Position numbers and translations under genes: made by a program. DNA of 64,000 nucleotides from Kryptolebias marmoratus (Eukaryota; Chordata; Actinopteri; Cyprinodontiformes; Rivulidae). Numbering within the stretch: position 1 is the stretch's first letter; the number at the start of each line of letters is the position of its first letter. The notes below the pieces were generated by a model. It was given only the letters and a program-made list of their open reading frames with translations. It ran no database searches and was not told the DNA's origin. Shown piece after piece: positions 35,123 through 47,978 of this stretch. The DNA lies in contig NC_051434.1 in assembly GCF_001649575.2 (NCBI RefSeq), positions 14,887,700 to 14,951,699 on the forward strand, read 5' to 3'.

Positions 35123-35570
35123 AGGGCTCAGATAAAAATCAGAAAGCAGAATAAAAACAAGAAAATGTCAAATGAATGATGGAAAACTGAGACTATAATC
35201 AAACAGAATGATGATTAACACACAAAAAAAAGTGTGCTGATTACAAATCCAGGACAGGACAAAGGGACAGTGAGGAAAGACTGAAAGAGGAACTGGTCAT
35301 ACACAGAAAAAAAAGGGAAGGTGTCCAATCAGAAAATACATAAATAAATAAAAGAATTCAACGAACATAATCTAAACTGAAAGCTACAAATTATAACAAA
35401 ACTTTAAAAATTGGGGTTTTCATTGCTTCCACTTTTATTAATTTTTGCGTTTTCCATGTGAACACTGGATAATAAGTATGCTGTGGTGTAAAACAACAAA
35501 CAAAAATCAGCTAGAAAGTTGATGGCCTTTGCAGAGTATTGATAAGGTTCATACGAGCATATTAAGTATG

Positions 35571-35800
35571 CAGTGGGCTTCCCATTACACACAATAGAGC
35601 ATGGTAGGTTTTGGAGCATTTTGAGTACTGTACCCAGAGACAACCCATACATTCACAGGGGAGAACATGCAAAGACCACACAGAAAGGATGGGAAGTGAA
35701 CCTGCAATCGTCTTGCTTTGAGGCCACAGTACCAACTAATGCTCTGCTGTTCCACCCAGCTACAATCCAGCCACATGTAATTCGGTTGTATAGATCCAGG
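35571..35800. mobile_element. L2/SINE-like repeat fragment
   Basis: Contains ACCCAGAGACAACCCATACA, TTCACAGGGGAGAACATGCAAAG, ACCACACAGAAAGG and TTGCTTTGAGGCCACAGTACCAAC. This is the diverged form of a very common teleost repeat (GGGGAGAACATGCAAACTCCACACAGAAAGG). A diverged relative is at 56580-56830. Confidence 0.65.
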
Positions 35801-35849
35801 AGTGTATAGTGGAATTCTCATCTAATGTAAAGTGGGCTTCCCAAACACT

Positions 35850-35889
<40 letters not shown>
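35850..35889. repeat. (GT)n microsatellite
   Basis: About 19 GT units, interrupted once near the end. Confidence 0.95.
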
Positions 35890-35891
<2 letters not shown>

Positions 35892-36220
35892 TGTGAGTAG
35901 CAGTCCCAAGCAACTGTAACATCAGGAAGAAGGAGCATGAAAAGTTTGAGAAATACCAAGTGTTGAAAGAGGAAGTGAGTGGAGAATTTGTGGAAACTCT
36001 AGGCCTCAGTGGTACCAATGGTCACCGGAGCACTCGGTGCTGTGAACCGCAAACTGGAGGGTTGGCTCCAACTGTTCCCAGGAACAACCTCAGATAAATC
36101 TGTCCAGAAGTGTGCAGTCCTAGCAACAGCTAAGATACTGCGTAGAACCCTCAAGCTCCCAGGCCTCTGGCAGATGACCGAACTTGAAATGAAAGTGGAA
36201 CTGCCCATGTGGAACAAATA
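35890..36220 (+). mobile_element. Non-LTR retrotransposon fragment, C-terminal polyprotein part
   Basis: Open pieces read NIRKKEHEKFEKYQVLKEE and, from 36009, VPMVTGALGAVNRKLEGWLQ...SVQKCAVLATAKILRRTLKLPGLW. This matches the C-terminal part (IRKKEHEKLEKYQGL, VIGALG, LGTAKILRRTL) found downstream of the reverse transcriptase in a teleost LINE group. There is a frame break between the two pieces near 36000. Dead fragment, not a host gene. Confidence 0.75.
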
Positions 36221-36233
36221 GTGCAAGATGGAA

Positions 36234-36276
<43 letters not shown>
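36234..36276. repeat. (TA)n microsatellite
   Basis: About 20 TA units directly after the LINE fragment. Confidence 0.95.
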
Positions 36277-36280
<4 letters not shown>

Positions 36281-38880
36281 TAAAGAGAAAATGAAGATCA
36301 CAAACAGAACAAAAATGCATTTTCTTTGTCAGTCACTTAACTTCCGCAACTCAAGGAGACAGTATCTTCAGCAAATGTATAACTCAGCACCTGTGCTGAC
36401 ATTCATTTGTTCCAAAGTGATTAATGTTGTGATTAATGCACACAATCTGTTCTTATTAGATTCTGCTCCCTCACCAAGAGAAATGTGTTCCAAGGACTTC
36501 ATTAATCTTTCAAAAGTTGAGAAAAGAACATTCTGTTGAGGTTCAAATAAATGTGTTGGACGGAAATGAAAAGTTTGCAGCTAGAACCAGTTTAATGTAC
36601 TCAAAGTTACTGCACATTATAAACTCACCAAGGATACATTTGGTATTCATCAAAGTAACAGTGTCTAAAATGTTGATGGTTACCTTTAAAATTTATTGGA
36701 GTATTTTGGATTCGATAGTGTATAGCACATATTTTATTTAACTGTGAAGCAAAGAGTGAAGCAGAGAGTAAGAGTTGGTGCTGTAATGCAGTATTTTTTT
36801 TGTAACTTTTGCCAATAAAAATACCCAACTTAATTAATATTACTGTGAAATTCGCAAACACCTAGAGACCTGGTAGATTTGTGGTTTTCCAGTTTAATTT
36901 TAAAACATTTCTGAGTGTAAGTCTTTTTTGTGTTCTTCCATCTTTGCTTTGTGCCAATTTATATGTTTCATTCCAGGTTCCTTTTGTGACTGTCTGTTTT
37001 TCAGATTTGATTACCAGGCTTGCCATTTTCTGGTCCTCTCTGCCTTTAATTCCTAGAGTACCTTTCATTCCTGAGTGAATTTAATTAAAGATATGTCACT
37101 TCATATCTGCCTTACTCGTCAGAGTTTACATCTGATTGTTCGTCCTACTCTTTAGGCTCCCTTCACACCAGATGATGACTCACTAAAACCCTCCAGAGCA
37201 TGGATTATGTTTGCAAGGTCTTAGGCTAGGTCATCAGGTGTGTATGAAGAACACAGTGGGCTCCCCATTATTTGTGATGGAGCACAATAGGTCTACAACG
37301 GTTTTGAGCATGTGCAAAAGTTTGGTAGCTTTGTTGGAGTAGTTTATCGTTGTGATGGCAGTGTATCTGGGTCCTGGATAGAGTGCGATGAAGCATGGTA
37401 TCAGCAATACCTTTCAGTTCAAGACATGGAGCCAATATGAACCAGCACTGGTTGATATTGTTGTCTAGCATAGCATGATCTTCTAGAGTGTAGCTGCTTC
37501 CTTACCCAGTCTAAGAGAGATGTTCCAGGGCACACACAGTTTGGTAAGGGCACATGAGAGTGATTTGGTAATGCAGAAAATAGCAGGGTTAAAAGCTATG
37601 CCAATATGGAGAATCTAGAAGGAACGTGATTGCCTTCACTTGGAATTTTCCAAAATATCTGTGATCCAGCCACAGTCTAATAGGTGGAATGGCTTAGGCT
37701 TTGGGATCAATAAGGTTACCTAACTATCTTTTTATTTATCTATCTATAAAAATGTTATTATGTAGAGTATACTCCACCATCATTGCACAGTGCTACTGTA
37801 AAGATGTAAATTAAGTGCACCCTGCAGTCATTGCACTGCCAATGTCTTAATTTGTGCTCAATAATTATTATTTTTTGCTGGCTAAAATGAATTTTTAATG
37901 TCCAAAAATTTCGAACTTGTCTGTTGCTATGGCAAACCAGTTTCCCTCAGGGTATCAATAAAGTATGATTCTATTCTATTCTAAAGTGTCATCAAGTGTG
38001 AACACAAAATGTTTCAAAATCAGTTCTGTCTCAAAACAAGTTCTAAAGCTTCTTTTGACACCAGTTGTCCTCTAATATTGACTCAATGATTTCCCTTCAC
38101 ATTGATTTCAAAGTTTAAAAATAAAATAAAAGATGTTTGCTCCTACAGCTAAATATTACAAGTATGTCACAGCGCAGCAGCAAATAACACCTGGTGCTTG
38201 ATTTGAAGACCACTTACATTGACATTACAATAAATTCACGGGCGATGCCAAAGAAATTGAATTTTTTTATTCGGATTGGGAGTTTAAAAACATCAGTGCT
38301 GGAGAACCACACATTTTGGTCAATATTTTTAAACATTGTCTTACTTCTCAAAGCCAGGCATCTACAACACATTTACAACAATGCAAACTGCCTGTTCCAG
38401 TTTTGCTAATAACATAGATGAAGAACTGATAAACATGCCATTCTTCAATTTCAGTGAGTAATAGTATGTATTTATGTCTGTATGTTTTAATTAAACAGTC
38501 TGCCATAAAAAAAAAAAGATTTAACAAAATGTCAATGTTTTACATGTCAGTCTCATTGTGAAGTAATAACATGATATGCATTTAAACAGCCTTTTTAAAT
38601 GTGTTGCCTCCAATAACCTGTCAGAGGAACATATTTTACTGACTTACACATGCTAGGAGAACTGACATTACTTGTTAACAAAAATGGAAAACCTTTAATG
38701 GTTAATTTGGTAACTTAAATGATGAGGTAGTAAAATGAAGAATAAGGTGGGAGTAGCAATAGCACAAATGCTAAAGATGGCTTTAGAAATGAATGTGAAA
38801 AATAAAAACAGCTAAGCATAGCAAAATTTGATTAGGAAACATTAACAATAGAATTTTTATGTTTTTACAATTGCCCGCTG
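36277..38880. other. Intergenic with weak repeat traces
   Basis: No gene recognised. A stretch at 37255-37310 (GTGGGCTCCCCATTA...GGTTTTGAGCA) resembles 35571-35630, so the two share a repeat. TATGGCAAACCAGTTTCCCTCAGGGTATCAATAAAGTATGATTCTATTCT at about 37930-37980 (given in two parts by position) looks like a LINE 3' end with an ATTCT tail. Confidence 0.5.
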
Positions 38881-38899
38881 CTATGTATGGTGGGCATAC

Positions 38900-39345
38900 A
38901 TAGCAGTCTGTCTCTTTGCAAAATATTTCAGGAAATAAAAGACAGGTATAATCAAATCTCTCAGAAACTACTCATTGGTTGTTGAGGATCAACTGATTCA
39001 AGATGACTGCCACTGTTAATCAAACTTAGCAAACATGAAAATGAATACAGCTCTACCAATTTTACAGATACAGAATTACTAGATACTAGAATTTTAGTGT
39101 AGTAATAGTTGAGAGTCATCCCCAGCATATCCTGAGTGCTAATATGTTGTCCAATTTTATTTATTTATTTTTTTTCTTAGTCACCATGGCTAATTTACTA
39201 TACAAACACAAAAATGGTCAAAATGGCATTCAGTTTTACAAATGCTGAGCTAAAATTTTGTGTGGCAGTAGCTCATATTAATCACCATTACATGCTGTAA
39301 GTACTAAAAGATCACATGAGACTTTTGTTTAAATCTTTGCTTTCG
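38900..39345. repeat. Dispersed ~300-base repeat, two partial tandem copies
   Basis: 38900-39160 and 39179-39345 each carry parts of one consensus. The parts are TTTGCAAAATAT, TCAAGATG(A/G)CTGCCAC, AGCAAACA..AAAATG, TTTTACAGAT..., AATTTTAGTGTAGTAATAG and GAGAGTCATCCCCAGCATA. The same family recurs at about 40220, 45590, 45898, 46258, 54835, 59090, 59396 and, inverted, 61335. Confidence 0.75.
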
Positions 39346-40215
39346 AAACAACAGGCAGAACATCTTTTTGTCTTGTACATCAAGATTTATGCTTTTGTTA
39401 AGCTAGACTGAGGTTTGTTGCCATTTTACACAGTTTTATAGAATAGTCAAATTAACAACTGAACTATGTGTTAAAATAATCCACTTCTAATCCTTTAATA
39501 TTGGCTCCAAGTTTGAGCTGACTGAAGAACACAGTCTTTATAGATCTTGAAGTGGGAGTCCAGTCAACAAAGCAGTGATTCTTTTATTGCTTTAGAACAC
39601 ATTTCTTCTTGTGCTTTAGTAAAAAAAAAAGAAAATGTGTTCGTAACTATGCATAAGGCTCTTAACAGCATGTTTTTGTATTATTAATTGGACTCCTTAA
39701 AGAGAGACCGAGCATTAATCCTCTGTGCTGCAGTGGTGCAGTAAGCAGACACTACAACACACAAGTAGGAGGGAAGCCTAAAAACTCTGCAGCAAAACCA
39801 GACATTTTTAACATTCACTGACTACATTTAATTCATGCTTTTTGGGGTTTTCTTTACAGGAACTTACACAATCATGCAAACTTACCTGAATAAAGTTTAC
39901 ACCCATAAATATTTACCACCCCTGTAGATATCTGCCCCCCCCCTGCTCTTGGCTCTGCGCTGTGAGTCCTGCAGCAGCTGCTGGTGGTCCTGCTTCATCA
40001 GCAACTCTGTTAGAGCAGAAATTGGAACTTGAAATCAGTTTATTAGGAGAACACAATAAGCTGTGCGTTGTTACTATGAGAGTACTGCTCTCAGAACAAT
40101 ACAAAACAAAAAAGTTTGAGAATATTATCAAATGAGCTTACTTATCAGCTGCTGCTATGAAATGTGTATAATTGGTTAATTGCTTTTGTCTTTCTATATG
40201 AGTGTATATGTGTGT
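39346..40215. other. Intergenic, nothing recognised
   Basis: AT-rich sequence with a C-run at about 39934-39944; no gene or repeat identified. Confidence 0.6.
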
Positions 40216-40219
40216 GTAT

Positions 40220-40525
40220 ATGTGTTTGTCTGTCTGTTAGCAAAATAGCTCATTCGACTGATTTTAATGAAACTCACAGAAACGGACTGGATGTATGTCT
40301 ACAAGTGATTCATTTTTGAAGTCAGTCAAATTCAAGATGGCAACCAAAATGTATCAACTTTAGCAAACACAAAAATGAGTATAACTGTCAATTTTATAGA
40401 AGTTGAGCTTTGGTTTTGTTAGTAGCTGAGCATCATCCCCAACACATACTCTGAGTGCTAATCGATTGTACAACATCTTTCTTTAAAACTGGCATGGAAG
40501 GTGGTGGACAATATACAGTTGTTTC
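40220..40525 (+). repeat. Dispersed ~300-base repeat, well preserved copy
   Basis: Contains GTCTGTTAGCAAAATAGCTC, ATTTTAATGAAACTCACAGAAA, TTCAAGATGGCAACCAAAAT, TTTAGCAAACACAAAAATGAGT, GTAGCTGAGCATCATCCCCAACACATA and AAAACTGGCATGGAAGG. No open frame or tRNA-like promoter was recognised, so the class is unknown. Confidence 0.8.
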
Positions 40526-43500
40526 AAATTGTAGATAATTTTTGCTTTTATCAAAAAAAAAAAGAAAATCTATATTGTAAGAGACACCTGTTGAATCATT
40601 TCTATTATAATTTGTGACTAAATATTTAAAATTAAATAGGGAAAGCTGCATCATGTAAGCTTATAAAAATATATGTTTTTAAGCTGAAAAATGGTGGATG
40701 TAATGTTTTCCACCCTAAATTTAATTGTGTATACCTGTATTAGCTCAGGGAGCTGTGGTCTGTTTACCCATTGGTGTCAACCTTGAACAGCTGCTATTAA
40801 TGTGATTTCTGCAAGACTAGCTCCTGCTGTCTGCCTGAGCCTGCAGGTAGCATGGCCATGACAGCAATCTGTATTATTAGACTGAAAGTGTCTAATATAG
40901 GATCCAGAGGCATTGGTACAGAGGAGGCATGTATCTGCTGGGTTTTATCTATGGAATAATTTAAAACACAGTTTGTCATAAATCACTGGTGACATTCATC
41001 TTTATTTTTTCAAGGCACTTTATCTGAGCAAGAAAAGAGCAAATCAACTCGCAAATATTCGGTTTGTGATTGTCATTATATAATTTTGTCTTAAATAAGT
41101 AATTTTACAAATCTTTAGCATTTCTTGGGTCAGTGTATTAAATGCATAAACAAGTAAGACATTTATAACAAACAACTTATCCTGCTTTAAGTGTCACCAC
41201 ATGCTAAAACAAAATGCTCTATCAGTCACACCAAAGCCAGTGAGAAATGCCTGATTCCTCAAGGACTGACATTATACCAAATGAACAAGTTAGAGATTTA
41301 TCTATGGGACAAAATGCTCTAAGATGATGCAACATTTAGGATCAGGTCTGTAGTTAGCTCGTATGGTAGACTGTTACTGCTACTCCAGAGAATCAGATTA
41401 GCTCATTTGACAGTCTACTTGTAATGCCACAGTTTGCCTGAGACAGCCAAATGTCAGGAAAATGAATGTCATAAAAAAGACTATTAATACTGGCAGGCAT
41501 GCTGAATTTGTCATTGTTATGAAGCAACTGAAGTTTTGAAGACCATTATTTTTGAAATGTCTTATATTTTTCTTTTAGCTTGAGGTGGTGCAGTAGCCTT
41601 TTACTTGTGTCATTGTCCGGAAGCTGATGAGCACCAGAGTCAGCAGTCTGTCAGAAGACCAAGACAGAGGTACATGAGACAAACAGCTATAAAGGCTCAC
41701 AGTTTTAAGGTTCAGTTTCAATCATTAACATGCACATTTTTCAACTGCAAGAGGAAACTACCAAGATGGAGCTTCTTGGTGAGGAAGTGTGTCCTAATTT
41801 GTAGATTCGTATTGGTTTTTGTGGGGTTAGTCATGGTCCGCGTTCTTCGCTCCCATCACACGTTTTGCCAGGCTTTCACTTCTTTCTGTTCTTTGTTCTA
41901 ATTACCTTTGTTGAACATTTTTGTGGAAAAGGCTATTGTGATAGTCCTGGGGCCTTTTACAGAATGAGTATTGATAGAACAAAGATCAGCTCAAACAAAA
42001 AGAAATGAAGATCGATAGACTGTTGTAATGGTGTCAAAATTAAGAATGGGGATAGTTTACCAGCATAGAAAAGTGGAAATAAAAGGGGAAAACCAATGTA
42101 ATCACTGACAAAATCAGTGAACTGGAACAGATATTATTTATTCAACTAACTTCAAAAGCTTCATTTAAAGGCTATTACAAGTAAAATGTCTTTGTGTTCA
42201 ACATTCCCTAAAGAAACCTGAAACTGCCTATTTATATGTAAGTAGCCTCCACTGCCAGTTTTTACACAAGCTCAGAGAGAGCTTTGATAGAAAAAATGCT
42301 AACTTGACATACAGTACATATGTTTAATCTACATGTATATTATTCTCTAAAAAGGCAACAAGTATGTTTTGTTAGTTGTTGGTTTGTTCAGACTGCTGAG
42401 TGAATTGTCTTCTATTTTCATGATTATGACAAGATCAGGGGAAACAAAACACTTCTCATCTCCACACAAACAGCATTTTTATAAAATAAACTTTAAAAAA
42501 ATACTCTTTTTCTAGTATCTGTGTTGACCATACACTATATTGACTGTACGTAGGCTTCCAATGAGAACAAAGAAGTTGAAGCTGTAGCAGAACCAACTTA
42601 CACTGTAAGCTAATTCCAGGACAAGTATGAAGTCCTGCCACCATCCACAAAAATGCACAGATTATTGCAGTTGGTAGAACAAAATAAACAAAAAAGAAAA
42701 AAAAAATGCTTCTGATAACTTTTTTCAGGTGTTGACTCTTGTAGATTTGCAGTTTATTCTTGTTGTTGTATATTTAAATATTTTTTCTAAATAGGTTTAG
42801 TTATTTAATTAGTTATTTCATGCTTACAAAAAAGGCTCTGTAACACCATGACTGTTTGTGGGGATGTAGGTGGAACAAACATCTATTTAAAACATAATCT
42901 GGTTAGGTCCTAAAAAAAGTATTTCCCCAGCAAATTATGCAAAACCATTGCTTTTTTTTTATGTAAAATATTTGTATTAATTGTCAGGCAAGATATTTTA
43001 AGAGTTGTATGTTGTATTTGTAGAGGTTATGACTTTTAAAATGTCAGAAGGTTGAAGCTTTATGTCCAAAATCAGATTTTTTTATTCAGCTCATGACCTT
43101 TCTGTTTATGTAGCAGTGATGCACATGGTTGTCCTTCAGACCTGCATCGTATTTCATACAGTATAACATGTATGGGTTCTCCCCAAGTTGCTTGATGTGG
43201 GTCGTAAGATTTGAAGGTTTTAGAAGCCACTATTTAATGATGCCATTTTACAACATGTCTGCTGACACATCAATGACAGTTATTTGTCTTGGGTGGAACA
43301 AGAACATCACCTGCTAGACAGCATTATCACAGATCGTTTGTATTCCTCAGAACCTTCGTCTGATTAACCATTTGCAAAGCTGGCTTCGTGTTGGTTACCT
43401 TGACAACACATTTTCTCTGCTGTGTAAAAGTCTCCCTTGACTCTGATAGAGTTTACTGGTTGGTTTAGTGGATGTTCTGGCTGAGAGCAGATGGAGTAAA

Positions 43501-43680
43501 TGCTGTATGATGCACAAACATCCTATGCTTCCCCAGTGGCATATTACTGCTTAAGTTTTTCCCTCAGGTCAGAGAGCTGCAAACATCCCTGAATGTGAAC
43601 AGGAGTGTTGGCTGTAAACCCTTTAAATGCCAGTAGATCTGAGGGATTTCAAAGATCTTGACAAAAGTGTCCATACATTT
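40526..43680. other. Intergenic, no gene recognised
   Basis: Short overlapping open frames only. The frame at 41605-41901 (98 codons) contains no recognisable domain and lacks coding-like composition. Confidence 0.6.
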
Positions 43681-43683
43681 GGT

Positions 43684-43685
<2 letters not shown>

Positions 43686-43773
<88 letters not shown>

Positions 43774-43798
43774 TAATATAATATATATATATATTAAT
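43686..43798. repeat. Long (AT)n microsatellite
   Basis: About 40 uninterrupted AT units (43686-43766), then a T run and shorter AT blocks. Open frames across it on both strands (YIYIYI) are artefacts. Confidence 0.97.
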
Positions 43799-43799
43799 A

Positions 43800-45585
43800 T
43801 AATGTTTTTCACATCTATTTGTTTGCATTTAAAGATTCTAAGGTTTATTGCCTATTTTTCACTCTCTCTGGGAACTTATTCTGCCCTCTTTTCCACCATT
43901 TTTATGGTATCTGCCAGTGTGTTCAGTGGTTAGAGGGCTGCTGTTTTTTGCATGTAGCGGAAGGACGAATCTTGCAAATGGACGTGTCACATGGAGCAAT
44001 GCCCAGGCAGTTGGACAAGCAGAGAGCCCTGTGGCCCATAGCAGAACATGCAGGCACATGGAAGAAGAGGGAATCTATCTTTGGTCCAGGCAAGCTTGGA
44101 AGCTCTGCAGACCAGACTTGATTCAGAAAAGGGAAGGAGAATGAAAAGAAATGGTGATGCCGCATTAAGATAAAGATAAATATAAATAAATAAATAAAAG
44201 AAGCTGCTGATTTTAATTAATAGATAACGGTGCATCTGTTATATTTCACATACATGCTTTCATGTATGGAAAATATTGATAAAAAAGATAAATCTACCAG
44301 TTTAGCAAGTCCCCCATTGGCTATTTCTTGCTGCATTTTGAAAAACATGACTATCATGACCCTACCAGAACAATTACAGTATTTGTTTGTGACCTTCCCC
44401 TCCAGTATTTTATTCTCTTGTACGAAAGACACTGCATCTAATCTTCCTCAAGTGCTTTGTTTATAGAGCGGGCATTTCTCACTTACCTACATCACCATGC
44501 TAGACATTTGCATAATGCTTGTCTAGCGGCCGTAAGAAAGATAAAATAAATAAATATATAAATAAAAGAGAAGCTGCCTCTCTCTCAAGCAATTTTGACC
44601 AATCATCTGACCAATTACTGCAGACTAGACCTTTTCACACAGAAGGTGGCATGAGGTGATGCAGCAGTGAGCTTCAAAAGAAAATAAATGGCTATTTTCA
44701 ACGTTAAATGGTGTAAACCTGTTCTACTAGAACCACTAAATATTATTAAAACCTTGTCAGAATCTTAATATTATTGTAGGGCTGCATGATGTCAGGAAAA
44801 CACACATTTACACCATTGATAACTATTTGAATGATGATAATAAATATTGCAATAAACTCACATGTTAGGTCATCACAGTGCTTACAATTTTCTTTGGATA
44901 TTTAGAAGAGTGAGAATCTCTCAGATTGCAAAATGTATAATTATATATATATTCTGTTGTATTGTTCAGCATTTTGTGTTTGTGATTTGTTATAAACTTT
45001 TGCCATAATGATATTGTGTATTGTGATATTGTTTTTGATATTGTATCAAAAAGTGTTCTACATATTGTTCATACCTTATTCCAATTGTATGTTATGTATT
45101 TCTGGTTTTAAATCTGTAACTGCAAACAGACTAATATTTTAAAACAGTTGTTTCTAATTTTTTTAGCTTCTGGCCCCAGAAATAACAGCAGGTTACCTTT
45201 GTGACCAGAACTATTGCTGGATGAAGTAAATAAAAATCACTAATAAGCCAATTAAGAAGGCAATTACAACAAAGCATATGGCTTTAACAGTCATTATGAT
45301 TGCATTTAGCCAATTATGACTTTTTTTTTTGCCTGTTTTAAAAATTATGGCAAAACAAAAGGTTGTTAGCAGTTGTTTTTAAATTTATTTGGTTTCAAGA
45401 GACCATCTCAACAAGACCCCTTTTTGTTTTTCATAAACTGCTGTTTTAAACATGATCATTTCTTATTTATAGTTGCTTGAGTCTGTTTTCTCACTGAATA
45501 AAAAGTAGGCATTTTTGAACTACTAAGGAAATTTTATTATTGCCCAGCACCAAAAGATAAAAAAGGGAGTGGCAATGTAGTTGCT
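43800..45585. other. Intergenic, no gene recognised
   Basis: Three to four overlapping open frames on both strands at 43819-44235 reflect a locally GC-richer stretch. None resembles a known protein. Simple (AAAT)n patches lie near 44180-44205 and 44540-44570. Confidence 0.55.
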
Positions 45586-45589
45586 TGCA

Positions 45590-45890
45590 TTTGCACATTT
45601 ATCTTTCTGTTAGTGTAATATTTTATGAACCACTGGACCTAATTTTTTCTGAAACTTTCAGAAAGTCGGATGGACATCAACAACTGATTAACATCTGAGT
45701 CAACCCCATTCACGATGGCTGCCACAGCCAATCGACTTTAGAAAACACAAAAAATGACTATAACTTAGTTAATTTTACAGATATTAAGTTAGAATTTTGT
45801 GTGGTAGTGGTTGAGCATGACCCCCAACAGATACTCTACATACTATACAGCGCACAATACAATTGCTTAAAACTTTGACATAACTGTTAG
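45590..45890 (+). repeat. Dispersed ~300-base repeat copy
   Basis: Same family as 40220. It has TTTCTGTTAGTGTAATATTTTATGAACCACTGGACC (in two parts), CAACTGATTAACATCTGAGTC, GATGGCTGCCACAGCCAATCG, ATTAAGTTAGAATTTTGTGTGG and GGTTGAGCATGACCCCCAAC. Confidence 0.8.
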
Positions 45891-45897
45891 TGGTAAC

Positions 45898-46530
45898 CCT
45901 GTTTGTCTGTTAGCAAAATATATCATGAACCGATGGATGGTTTTGAATGAACCTTTCAGAAAGTAATCACTGGGTCTACATCTATAACAGATTCACTTTT
46001 CGAGTCTGCCTATTTCAAGGCCGCTACCTCAACTAATCAATAATAACCAACACAAAACTAGCTAAAACCTACGCAATTTTAAGCCAGGGGATATTAGCTG
46101 AGGGTCACCCTCAACACATACTTCAAATACTAACAGATCACATTAATTCTTTGTTTAAAACTTTAGAGTGAGGAATACTAGTTTTTCATTTTTCATGAAC
46201 TCATTTATGACAAGCATTTTGAGCATTTACCAGTCAATTAAATTGTTTATCATATTCATTACTCATCCAGTTTTGGTTAAAGGCTCATTGTAAGAAATAA
46301 AATATCAGATATTGAGCTAAAATACTGTTTGGTAGTAGTGGAAAGTCATGTACAATGCATACTGTAAGTTCTTACTCATTGAATAAGATTTTGCAGTATT
46401 ACAAGCAATCAGCCATAAGGTTTTGTTCATAATTTGAACAAAACAGTCTTAAACTTCATATTTTTTCACTCACTTTCATCTTTAAAACTCTGGCATGAAA
46501 AGCGGCATGCAATATGCATTCATTCAAGGA
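45898..46530 (+). repeat. Dispersed ~300-base repeat, two further copies in tandem
   Basis: 45898-46165 restarts at TCTGTTAGCAAAATATATCATGAACC. A third piece, about 46258-46530, ends AAAACTCTGGCATGAAAAGCGGC, ATGCAATATGCATTCATTCAAGGAAGG. Together with the copy at 45590 this is a head-to-tail array of one family. Confidence 0.75.
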
Positions 46531-46669
46531 AGGATCAACCATTAATTTTTCCTCTAAAAGACAAAAGAAAACCTGCAACAAAATCATATACATTTTGGAT
46601 TATTGAACTCAATAAATTATGTTAAAAAAATAAATGATAAAAAAAGAAACAAAAGGGTAGAAAAGTAGT

Positions 46670-47330
46670 GCAGAATTCAACCAAGCGTTTCACTTCAGTT
46701 ATTGTCCCCGATTCCCTCCTCGTCTGTCCGTGTTCCCTGGACTCATCTGTGATGTTGTGGCGTTGTTCTGACAGGAAAGCTGATGCTGTTGCTGCCACCG
46801 AGCCCATTCTGTTGTGGCAGAAATTTCAAACTAATTCTGAAAACATGACCTGGGGTCTGAAGGGCCTGAAATGGATTATGGAAAGCGGGTAATGTGATTC
46901 CCAAGCATTTCCCCTGAAATTAAAGACTGTCTGGGTGTTATTAATACGCATGAGACAGAATCAATTTGCCCCATTTATTGCTCAGTGTTCACACTGCTGC
47001 AACGTCTTATCTGCTACCTCTCTCCAACCCACGTTCTTCTCCTATAGATTCAGCTTTTAGAAAATTTATCGTGGTATATAGTGGGATATAAAAAAGAAAT
47101 ATAAAAGACTGAAGAGGAATTAATAAAAATGTAATGTTATTGCATATCTGGGTTTTGCGAATATAATTCTTCCATGCTCTCCTCAATTACCTCTTTTTCT
47201 CATGCAGAAATAGGCAGATGAATTCCCAAAAAGCCCAGCCCCGATAATTACTGCCGAGCAGTATAAAAGCAGAGCGCTTCTTCTTCCTTCGACTATATGT
47301 TATGTGCGTTTGCCTACGTTGACTATGTGA
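46670..47330. promoter_or_regulatory. Candidate conserved noncoding element
   Basis: Unique, GC-richer sequence lies between repeat-rich flanks, with GGTGTTATTAATACGCATGAG, TTTGCCCCATTTATTGCTC and GATAATTACTGCCGAGCAGTATAAAAGC (split at 47260). The TATAAAAG at 47262-47269 could be a TATA box, but no transcript or open frame follows. Function is guesswork from composition. Confidence 0.25.
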
Positions 47331-47914
47331 GACCATGATTGGATGCTCCTAAGGAAGTGAAGCGGAACGCGAGCGAACAAGAGGGAGAAAGAGATAGAAT
47401 TTGAAGGGGAAAAAAAAAAAAACTAAATGAGAATGAACAAGAGAAAAATGCCATATGAGGAGAGGAAGAGACCAGGGAAGGTGAAACCACTTTAAATCAA
47501 GCACCTTTTAATCAGTACGCTCACAATGGAGGACATAAAGATAACAAGGTAGAGAGAGGATCCTGGTGGCTCTCCAGGCAGCTAAAGTCCCAGATTTATG
47601 GTGAGCTGGAGAGAGTCCTCTTACCCAATCTACTGGCAATAGGGAATCCACTGGAAAGGCCACATTCACACAAATTATACATTTATTTGGCCTTTTCTTT
47701 TTCGTCTTGTTTTTTTTTTCAGCAACATCACAAGTAAAAATATCAACAGGAAGTCATATAGTAGACATGGTAAATTATCCTTTATTGATCTTCTTAATCT
47801 GTGGAGCCTAATTGGTGTTGAAACAAACATTTTATTATTTTAACAGTGTGTAGTATATTTTTTTCTGTATGTTCACTTATAGATGAGTATTAAATCTGAG
47901 ACAGTTGATGATAT

Positions 47915-47919
<5 letters not shown>

Positions 47920-47975
<56 letters not shown>
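47920..47975. repeat. (AT)n microsatellite
   Basis: AT repeat with one interruption near 47930. Confidence 0.95.

Positions 47976-47978
<3 letters not shown>

Noticed and set aside
43564..43933. Overlapping open frames with YIYIYI runs on both strands
   Set aside because: Product of the long (AT)n microsatellite.
47262..47269. TATAAAAG as a promoter
   Set aside because: No open frame, exon or transcript evidence downstream; a single TATA motif is weak evidence.
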